This document shows positions 1-5,816 of a DNA stretch of 7,287 nucleotides, piece after piece. The DNA comes from Candidatus Aegiribacteria sp. (GTDB lineage Bacteria; Fermentibacterota; Fermentibacteria; Fermentibacterales; JCC-6), in NCBI GenBank assembly GCA_030642525.1, contig DAOWNO010000099.1, forward strand, positions 1 through 7,287, written 5' to 3'. Positions within the stretch are counted from its first letter, which is position 1. Each line of letters begins with the position of its first letter. The notes under the pieces are model-generated. The model made no database searches, was not told where the DNA came from, and saw only the letters and a program-made list of their open reading frames with translations. The position numbers and the translations under genes are program-made.

Positions 1-812
1 CATCTGTTCCATTCTGTAAGAGCATTTTGCATGTCTTCAACGTCACATGTACCGCTGCCGTTGAAATCCAGATCTGAAAGCCCTATAGCCTGAGCCATGC
101 AGATTGGAACGAATGGCGTGGTATACTGACTGGTTCCCTGATGATTGCCCATGTTCAGGCATGCGCTTATACCGGATTCGTTCATCCCGGACAGGCACCC
201 CGCGAAACCGGGAAAGCCTATCGCTATCCAGTCCTGGCCTGAGTCCGGTTCAAGAGTGATCAGAATATTATTATCCAGAATCAAACTCCCTGTATCTATG
301 TAGAAATCAAGGTTACGTGAGACAGCAGGTGATTCATTAAGTTCAGGATCTTCTTCTGTCGCTTCTCCCCATGAACTGACACTTGAGCACATGAATGTCT
401 TAACTCCCTCTAAAGCGGAAAGATCAGGTGTGGCGGATATTACACAGACATCAATGTAATCGATATTTCTACCCAGAGAATCGGAGTAGATGCTGATAGT
501 ATCTGAGAGACCGATAACCATATTTTGAGTGTATTCCTGGAACTCGGAAGGAATAACAAAATAGACCAGGAAAAAACCTCTGATTAATTCGAAATTTGAG
601 GATCCTCCTACCATTTCCAGGAAGTAATTCTCGAAGACTTCTTTGATATTGGGTCCGAGCAGATAACCATGAGCATATCCCATATCTGCCCAGCTGCCCC
701 AGAGATTCAGAATTTTGATCTCCCCTATATATTCGATGGATCCATTGGGGTCATCTGCTGAGGAGATGCATACAATCAGCAGGAGTATTACGGGAACAAG
801 AATTCTTTTCAT
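1..812 (-). CDS. Secreted C45-type Ntn-hydrolase (acyltransferase/amidohydrolase-like), C-terminus cut by window edge
   Basis: The reading frame is open from an ATG at 810-812 to the left edge: 270 complete codons, with no stop inside the window. Residues 1-19 (MKRILVPVILLLIVCISSA, then D) form a Sec signal peptide, so the protein is exported; the Cys at 15 is not in a good lipobox. Residues 38-55 (GSWADMGYAHGYLLGPNI) match the N-terminal 'GS..emGyqhG.ll' element of the C45 / acyl-CoA:6-aminopenicillanate acyltransferase family. Cys142 in MCSSVSSWGEAT is the expected nucleophile, exposed by autocleavage after Met141. SRNLDF (165-170) and the segment FPGFAGCLSGMNESGISACLN (200-220) are the other family hallmarks. 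Family members hydrolyse or transfer amide-linked acyl groups; the substrate here cannot be told. An EF-hand-like loop lies at residues 249-260. The upstream AAAGGA is about 13 nt from the ATG, a poor spacing, but the signal peptide supports this start. The hydrolase family is fairly sure; the reaction is not. Confidence 0.82.
   Translation of the reverse strand, partial: MKRILVPVILLLIVCISSADDPNGSIEYIGEIKILNLWGSWADMGYAHGYLLGPNIKEVFENYFLEMVGGSSNFELIRGFFLVYFVIPSEFQEYTQNMVIGLSDTISIYSDSLGRNIDYIDVCVISATPDLSALEGVKTFMCSSVSSWGEATEEDPELNESPAVSRNLDFYIDTGSLILDNNILITLEPDSGQDWIAIGFPGFAGCLSGMNESGISACLNMGNHQGTSQYTTPFVPICMAQAIGLSDLDFNGSGTCDVEDMQNALTEWNR
33..68 (-). other. EF-hand (dockerin-type) calcium-binding loop in the C45-like hydrolase
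   Basis: Residues 249-260 of the hydrolase read DFNGSGTCDVED. With D249 as position 1, oxygen ligands fall at 1 (D), 3 (N), 5 (S), 7 (T), 9 (D) and 12 (D), and Gly is at 6, the pattern of a dockerin/EF-hand loop. A helix-like stretch (MQNALTEW) follows. Only one loop is visible before the window ends, so a second dockerin repeat cannot be excluded. Calcium binding is inferred from the pattern. Confidence 0.55.
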
Positions 813-850
813 GATCTACTGCCGGTTCCTTTCAATTGATCGATTGTTTA

Positions 851-865
851 CTCTTGAAGTAAGAG
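851..865. repeat. Small inverted repeat in the leader of the C45-like gene
   Basis: CTCTT (851-855) and AAGAG (861-865) are inverted around a 5-nt spacer (GAAGT), just downstream of the larger hairpin on the minus strand and about 40 nt before the start of the C45-like gene. It could be a minor hairpin or a binding site. At five base pairs it could also be chance. Confidence 0.25.
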
Positions 866-868
866 AAA

Positions 869-904
869 CGGATTCCAGCAGGAAGTGATGCCTGAAGGAA
901 TCCG
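869..904 (-). terminator. Hairpin, probable terminator of the small propeller gene
   Basis: CGGATTCC at 869-876 is perfectly complementary to GGAATCCG at 897-904. A 2x2 internal loop follows, then CAGG (879-882) pairs with CCTG (891-894) around an 8-nt loop. Read on the minus strand, the stem lies 18 nt past the stop of the 922-1665 gene and is followed by a moderately T-rich run (GTTTCTCTTACTTC). This fits an intrinsic terminator, though the T-tract is interrupted, so it could instead be an attenuating or mRNA-stabilising hairpin between the two minus-strand genes. Confidence 0.5.
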
Positions 905-921
905 TCTCTATACTGATAGGC

Positions 922-1665
922 TTAAAACTCAGTTTTTATACTTCCCCATGTTGCAGGAGTAAGAGCCGCTGGTGGCCCCGGATCGATTTGATATACCAGG
1001 GGAGAGTCGGAGGTGTAATCAGTAGTCCAGAGGTACTGACCGTCCCAGGCGAGATCCTGTACTACACCACACGGTGCGGGGAACATTTTCCATGGGTATG
1101 GGTCCCCGGGGATGTTGGCGAAGATCATATCAGAGTCCTGATCGGTCACCCAGAGGTAGAACCCGTCCCAGGCAAGACCTGTAAGACCTTCATAACCGAC
1201 GCCGCCGTTCTGGGGGTAGTAAGAACTGATTTCCACTCCGGTTTCAGGATCAAGCTCGTAAACGAAATTACCACTCCAGTTCGTGCTCCAGATGGAAACT
1301 CCGTCCCAGGCAAGTCCCTCGTTACAGGTAGCGTCCGGACCCAGAATTGAATCGGTCACGGTTCCGGATGGAAGATCACGGAAATATATCATCGGGTGAC
1401 AGCAGGATATCAGCTGAGTGCCGTCGTATGCAAGCCCTGTAAGACAATCGTTACCGTGTCTGGTAATTGAAGAAAGAATGTTCCCGTTTGAAGGGTCGAT
1501 CTCATAGATCATGAAATCATCGTCACTTGTAATCCACAGGTTTCCGTCTATCCAGGTGAGTCCGTCAGGGTTGCCGCCTGGCGCAGGGATCGTGCTGATG
1601 ACATCACCCATGTCACCAAAACTGATTGCTGTTAGAACCCCGATGATTAGAAGCGCTGGTCTCAT
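922..1665 (-). CDS. Secreted beta-propeller protein with GLAWDG repeats
   Basis: A complete 247-residue protein starts at the ATG at 1663-1665, with GAAAGG (1673-1678 on the complement) about 7 nt upstream as ribosome binding site. Residues 1-17 (MRPALLIIGVLTAISFG) are a signal peptide. The mature part is five repeats of about 40-46 residues, each opening with a GLxWDG-like motif (35-41, 77-82, 117-122, 163-168, 204-209). Most continue with LWxTD and end with a YxIDPxxG strand. This is the pattern of a small beta-propeller like NHL, glutamine-cyclotransferase or YVTN-type proteins; five or six blades could close the ring. No catalytic residues are recognisable, so a ligand- or surface-binding role is only a guess. 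The final residues TPATWGSIKTEF form a short tail outside the repeats. The gene has its own promoter and a hairpin after its stop, which argues for a monocistronic unit or partial read-through into the C45-like gene. Confidence 0.8.
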   Translation of the reverse strand: MRPALLIIGVLTAISFGDMGDVISTIPAPGGNPDGLTWIDGNLWITSDDDFMIYEIDPSNGNILSSITRHGNDCLTGLAYDGTQLISCCHPMIYFRDLPSGTVTDSILGPDATCNEGLAWDGVSIWSTNWSGNFVYELDPETGVEISSYYPQNGGVGYEGLTGLAWDGFYLWVTDQDSDMIFANIPGDPYPWKMFPAPCGVVQDLAWDGQYLWTTDYTSDSPLVYQIDPGPPAALTPATWGSIKTEF

Positions 1666-1711
1666 TTTTCAACCTTTCGATTAAGAATTGATTATTTGTT
1701 ACTGACAGAGT

Positions 1712-1740
1712 AGTGTACTTATCCGTGAAGAATGAGTCAA
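1712..1740 (-). promoter_or_regulatory. Sigma70-type promoter for the small propeller gene
   Basis: On the minus strand TTGACT (complement of 1735-1740; 5 of 6 to TTGACA) is followed after exactly 17 nt by TACACT (complement of 1712-1717; 4 of 6 to TATAAT). The predicted transcript starts near 1704, giving a leader of about 40 nt that contains the GAAAGG ribosome binding site at 1673-1678. Position and spacing agree well with the downstream gene. Confidence 0.6.
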
Positions 1741-1877
1741 CACCGGTTATTTCCTTTGATTGCTCCGGTGATGAGAAAGGAACAGAATCGAATACTGATG
1801 TCCCTGATCATATAGCTGAATGGTACCGCCTTCCGGCTACAGATTGTAAAAAGGATAGCAACCTTCAATTACTTTTA

Positions 1878-1883
1878 TATACT
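1878..1883 (+). promoter_or_regulatory. Weak -10 candidate for the small membrane protein gene
   Basis: TATACT at 1878-1883 matches the -10 consensus in 5 of 6 positions and lies about 30 nt before the start of the membrane protein gene, but no convincing -35 hexamer sits 16-18 nt upstream. The rest of the 247-bp divergent intergenic region (1666-1912) shows no recognisable gene. Confidence 0.25.
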
Positions 1884-1912
1884 ATGGTGTATTTTTAGAT
1901 AAAGGAGAAAGT

Positions 1913-2266
1913 GTGAAGAAACTTATTGGCGCGTGGCTGGTTGCCGGACTTTCTCTCTGGCTGACAGCATTGATACTCGGCCCTAACATGGAGTTTGCCG
2001 GTTTCTGGTCCATTGTCTGGGCTGCCGCGATAATCGGCCTGCTGAATTTCATTCTTGCGCCGCTGCTCAATCTGATGACATGTCCTGTTTATCTGCTGAC
2101 TCTGGGTTTGTCACGATTTCTTATCAGTGGTCTGGTGCTGATAATTGCGAACAAATGGATAGGCGGATTCTATATGGCCAGCTACTGGTGGGCAGTGCTT
2201 GCAGCTGTAATCATCTCCATATTAACAGGAGCTATTGACAGATTACTGGGTAGAAAGAAGTCCTGA
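1913..2266 (+). CDS. Small four-helix membrane protein, Phage_holin_4_2 / YvlD-like family
   Basis: A 117-residue protein starts at GTG (1913-1915), with a strong ribosome binding site AAAGGAG (1901-1907) 5 nt upstream. Four hydrophobic segments are visible at about residues 4-22, 29-53, 57-80 and 91-112, and the C-terminus is basic (GRKKS). The helix-2 end GLLNFILAPLLNLMTCPVY followed by LLTLGL is the family signature (N...P.l.l...P.y.lTlGl) of the 'phage holin family' (Pfam Phage_holin_4_2), and the length is typical. Despite the name, most chromosomal members are not phage lysis genes; the B. subtilis relative YvlD lies in a membrane-stress operon. No phage genes are nearby. It is divergent from the propeller gene and separated by 160 bp from the protease, which has its own promoter, so it is probably monocistronic. 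The exact function is unknown. Confidence 0.85.
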   Translation: MKKLIGAWLVAGLSLWLTALILGPNMEFAGFWSIVWAAAIIGLLNFILAPLLNLMTCPVYLLTLGLSRFLISGLVLIIANKWIGGFYMASYWWAVLAAVIISILTGAIDRLLGRKKS

Positions 2267-2391
2267 CCGATATAAGGGAACTTCAAGTCAAAGAGTCAGA
2301 TGACTATTGACGCAAACGCTCTGTTTCGGCACATTGTAATAAATGAGTATTTTGAATTGAACCTGTTGATAAGTTTGCTGATCTGAGTTTC

Positions 2392-2400
2392 TGCTATAAG
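2392..2400 (+). promoter_or_regulatory. Extended -10 promoter for the C25 protease operon
   Basis: TGCTATAAG at 2392-2400 is an extended -10 element (TGn plus TATAAG, 5 of 6 to TATAAT). No good -35 is present at 16-18 nt, as is common with extended -10 promoters. Transcription would begin near 2406, leaving a leader of about 20 nt that contains the ribosome binding site AAAAGGA (2413-2419), 7 nt before the ATG at 2427. The 160-bp gap upstream (2267-2426) shows no clear intrinsic terminator for the membrane protein gene. Confidence 0.45.
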
Positions 2401-2426
2401 ATCCTAAATACGAAAAGGATACTCAT

Positions 2427-5400
2427 ATGGTTTTTACAGAATGTATCTTGGCACTTGCACTCAGTGGATGGCTCCACACGGCAACCCTGGAACTGCCAGT
2501 CGAAGTACCTGAATTTCATTACACGGAAACCGGTGAATGCTTCGCAGGTATCCCCGACTGTATGATCGGCTGGATACCGGGCTTTCCCGATCTTCCTATC
2601 CACCCGGCATGGGTCACTCTGCAGCATGGTGAGATTGCGTCGTCCATGGAGATCGTTCATGCCTCCTGGAAAGACATATCCGGAACCTGGAGCCTCCGGC
2701 CGCTCCCTCCTCCCACGATACTTTCCGCAACCACACCCCTTACAGGTTTACCTGGAATAGTCGAGGTTTACGAACAGGATTCGTTCTGGCCTGCATCGCC
2801 TGCGGAACTGACCGGCACCGGATACAGAAACGGCGTTCCCTGCGCGGAGATGATTGTTTCTCCTCTCAGATACAACCCGGTCAGAGGAACAGTACAGCAG
2901 CTTGTTGATCTGGAGATACGAATAACGACAGTTCCAGGGGAAAGGAACCTCATAGCGCCCCGTCAGACAGACGGGGAACAAATGCTGATAATTACAGATG
3001 AGTCCATCCGAGAGCCATTTGACACTCTTGCTCTGTGGCGGACAGAGGGCGGTATACTTACGGAAGTGGTAACCACTGACGTAGTATATACATGGCCGGG
3101 ATGCGATAACATGGAACGGATCAGGAATTATGTGATAGACACTTACTCCTCGAACGGACTGGATTACCTGCTTCTTGGTGGTGATACCGACTTCATACCA
3201 TGCAGGTATGCTTATGCAATGACATACAATACCGGTGGCGGACGGGACGACAGTCTTCCCTGCGACCTGTACTTTTCTGATCTGGACGGTTCATGGAATC
3301 TTGACGGTGATGACACGTGGGGTGAGCTTGATGACGACATAGACCTCTATCCCGATATCTGGGTCGGACGTGCACCTGCTGAAGATCTCGAAGAAGCCTG
3401 GACATTCGTCAATAAGACAATAGCGTATGAATCAGGCGGTGCTGCAGGTCACCTTGAGCGCAGCCTCCTGTCGGCTGCGGTGATGTGGAGCAACCCGTAT
3501 ACGGACGGAGGTGTATGCAAGGACTACATCGATGAACACTGGATTCCCGATTTCTTTGAAAACACGAAATGCTACGAGTCACAGGGAACCTACACACTTG
3601 AGGCGGTTGTATCAGCTCTCAGTACAGGTACTGGTTATGTGAATTTCACTTCTCATGGATGGATAAGCGGTGTCGGAATGCTGGGTCCTGAAGAAGTAGA
3701 CCCGATAGACTCCAATGGCATGTTCTTCGGTATGATGTATGCAATCGGTTGCTGGACATGCGCGTACGATTTCGATACAATTGCCGAGCATTTCCTGAAC
3801 AATCCTGTCGGCTGCGGCGTCTCTTATGTGGGCAATTCGAGCTACGGATGGGGTTCTCCCGGCAATCCACTCTACGGATATTCGGACAGGTTCGACATCG
3901 AACTCTGGAAACTGCTGTTCGAGATGCCGTCAGCGCCACTGGGCGAACTTGTGGGCACTGTTAAAACCGGCTTCATTCCTTTCAGCCACCAGGAAAACTG
4001 CTACAGATGCCTTCAATACATGGTCAACCTTCTTGGTGATCCAGCACTGAGAACATTCAGAACAGTGCCTGTTGTTCCGGTGGTTCAGCTTCCGGAAATG
4101 GTAACACCTGCAACACAGTGTATACCCGTGTTCGTTGATGTTCCCGGAGAAGTTCCTGAAGAACTTTTGGTATGTATTCATGACAGCGATTTCGGCAATT
4201 ATCATGTGGTTACCCTCGATGAATCAGGTTATGCGATTGTAGATCTGGATTCACCCCCGGCTGGTGATATTACTGTAACCGTAACGGGCACCGATGTAAG
4301 AAGAACAACACTGACAGTACCCGAGGGAACTGGATCATCAATTGTTATATCGAATGTGTTCATAGAAGACACATCGGATTACGGCCATCTCGCCCCGGGT
4401 GTTCAGGCAGATGTGGTTCTGACTCTCCTGAACCAGGGGACCGAGAGCCTTACGGGCATTGAACTCACGGCCCAGCTTGTTTCCGGACCGGCTCAGCTAA
4501 CGCAGTCGTCCATATCCTACGGAACGCTCTCTCCCGGCGAGAGTGGCCAGGGAGGTGATTCTCTGGAGATAATCGTTGAAGGAACGGCCTGCACCGGAGA
4601 GACGGTTCACCTGGACATCCAGATCCAGTGCGATCAGGGAACATGGAATTATGATCTGCCTCTTCTCGTATACGCGCCGGGACTGTATTTCTCCACGTAT
4701 TCGATCGACGACAGTTCAGGAGGCAACGGAAACGGATACGCTGAGGCAGGCGAGTCATTCGATCTGCTTGTGGATATAGCCAACATAGGGTTGCTGGACG
4801 CTCAGAATGTCTCAGTACTCGTCTCCGATGCCTTCAACTGGCTGACATGGAGCAGTGACAGCAGCTACACATCCTCAATACCGGCGGACGGAACAGGAGA
4901 GCTTGTCTTCTCAGGAAGCCTCTCAACCGGCGCGCCGATAATCACCTTCGTGGAACTGCTGCTTGACATCTCGGCAGACCCCCTCTGGAACAGCCAGGAT
5001 TCGATGCTTATGATCGTGGGCGATTTCGGAATTTCGGATGATTTCGAATCCGGTCCGAACGGATGGACTCATTCGGGAACGAATGACCTGTGGCACATCA
5101 CCACATTGAACCCGCATTCAGGATCCAGCGGGTGGTACTGCGGAGATGAGTCTTCCGGAACCTACCAGAACGGCATGAACTGCAGCCTTGTAAGTCCGGC
5201 CTTCCACATCGCTCCTGAAGCGGAACTTACCTTCTGGTCATGCTTTAACCTCGATCTATACGGCTACGACGGACTTTATGTCATGGTGAACAACATGGAT
5301 GCCCTGATAGTGGATACACTCGATTTTCTAGGAGCCGGCGGTCTGCTCGGAGCACAGACACTGGACGGAAAGAGTAATCTGCAGTGGTTGCCGAGAACGT

Positions 5401-5816
5401 ACGATCTCTCATACCTGGAGTATGGTACACTTACCAGGATCGAATTCTGGTTCTACACAGATTATGACGGTGACAATATCAATGGTTTCTATCTGGATGA
5501 CGTTTCCGTAGATGGATTTTCCCTTAATCTTGGCGTGGAAGGCCCGACCGTTCCCGTTCATGTAGGCAGGCCGTCACCCAATCCATGTACCTCATCCTTT
5601 ACCCTGCCGCTTACACTCGAGAGCCTTTGCTGGACAATGAGCATCTATGACATTTCCGGACGACTTATTCTGAGAAACAGGTTCGATGAACCACTGACAG
5701 GTTCTCTTGTGGTTGATACGTCAGACTTTACCCCCGGAATATACCTGTTAAAGATAGAAGCCGACGGGATGCAGTACATTCGCAGGACAGTTGTGCTGGG
5801 ACGGGGGAAACCATGA
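2427..5816 (+). CDS. Secreted gingipain-like cysteine protease (peptidase C25), multidomain, with FlgD/Por-like C-terminal tail
   Basis: The 1129-residue protein starts at ATG 2427; upstream the frame closes at a TAA (2397) with no other ATG. Residues 1-19 are a short signal-like segment that lacks N-terminal Lys/Arg and carries Glu5. Residues 20-170 resemble the C25 propeptide (LPIHPAW near 56; MIVSPLRYNPVRG at 142-154). The catalytic domain spans about 185-545: LLLGGDTDFIPCR (248-260), the acidic stretch LYFSDLDGSWNLDGDDTWGE (281-300), VGRAPAED, catalytic His410 in FTSHGW and Cys442 in YAIGCW. The His-Cys spacing of 32 is close to that of gingipain RgpB (33). AEHFLNNP, GNSSYGWG and NLLGDPALR follow as in relatives. 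An Ig-like domain (about 550-635) comes next, then two CARDB/NEW3-like beta-sandwiches (about 638-750 and 755-866). A MAM/immune-inhibitor-A-like jelly roll begins DDFESGPNGW (871-1030). The tail (1045-1125: GRPSPNP, IYDISGRL, FTPGIYLLKI) resembles type IX secretion/FlgD-like sorting domains. It is probably exported, self-processed and surface-attached or released; its cleavage specificity is unknown. Confidence 0.93.
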   Translation: MVFTECILALALSGWLHTATLELPVEVPEFHYTETGECFAGIPDCMIGWIPGFPDLPIHPAWVTLQHGEIASSMEIVHASWKDISGTWSLRPLPPPTILSATTPLTGLPGIVEVYEQDSFWPASPAELTGTGYRNGVPCAEMIVSPLRYNPVRGTVQQLVDLEIRITTVPGERNLIAPRQTDGEQMLIITDESIREPFDTLALWRTEGGILTEVVTTDVVYTWPGCDNMERIRNYVIDTYSSNGLDYLLLGGDTDFIPCRYAYAMTYNTGGGRDDSLPCDLYFSDLDGSWNLDGDDTWGELDDDIDLYPDIWVGRAPAEDLEEAWTFVNKTIAYESGGAAGHLERSLLSAAVMWSNPYTDGGVCKDYIDEHWIPDFFENTKCYESQGTYTLEAVVSALSTGTGYVNFTSHGWISGVGMLGPEEVDPIDSNGMFFGMMYAIGCWTCAYDFDTIAEHFLNNPVGCGVSYVGNSSYGWGSPGNPLYGYSDRFDIELWKLLFEMPSAPLGELVGTVKTGFIPFSHQENCYRCLQYMVNLLGDPALRTFRTVPVVPVVQLPEMVTPATQCIPVFVDVPGEVPEELLVCIHDSDFGNYHVVTLDESGYAIVDLDSPPAGDITVTVTGTDVRRTTLTVPEGTGSSIVISNVFIEDTSDYGHLAPGVQADVVLTLLNQGTESLTGIELTAQLVSGPAQLTQSSISYGTLSPGESGQGGDSLEIIVEGTACTGETVHLDIQIQCDQGTWNYDLPLLVYAPGLYFSTYSIDDSSGGNGNGYAEAGESFDLLVDIANIGLLDAQNVSVLVSDAFNWLTWSSDSSYTSSIPADGTGELVFSGSLSTGAPIITFVELLLDISADPLWNSQDSMLMIVGDFGISDDFESGPNGWTHSGTNDLWHITTLNPHSGSSGWYCGDESSGTYQNGMNCSLVSPAFHIAPEAELTFWSCFNLDLYGYDGLYVMVNNMDALIVDTLDFLGAGGLLGAQTLDGKSNLQWLPRTYDLSYLEYGTLTRIEFWFYTDYDGDNINGFYLDDVSVDGFSLNLGVEGPTVPVHVGRPSPNPCTSSFTLPLTLESLCWTMSIYDISGRLILRNRFDEPLTGSLVVDTSDFTPGIYLLKIEADGMQYIRRTVVLGRGKP

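Noticed and set aside
768..812. Lipoprotein signal for the C45-like protein (Cys15)
   Set aside because: The residue before Cys is Val, which does not fit the lipobox, and a normal cleavage site SSA-D follows at residue 19.
988..1350. 120-codon plus-strand frame inside the propeller gene
   Set aside because: It is antisense to a gene with signal peptide and clear repeats; its Pro/Val/Gly-rich product mirrors the repeat codons on the other strand.
1713..1898. 61-codon plus-strand reading frame in the divergent intergenic region
   Set aside because: It starts with GTG inside the -10 element of the leftward promoter, has no ribosome binding site, and encodes nothing recognisable.
1913..2266. 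Prophage lysis module suggested by the holin family name
   Set aside because: There is no endolysin, phage structural gene or integrase nearby, and this family is mostly chromosomal.
2283..2310. Possible hairpin (TCAAGTCA / TGACTATTGA) after the membrane protein gene
   Set aside because: The stem needs a 2-nt bulge, is AT-rich, and has no following T-tract, so it does not qualify as a terminator.
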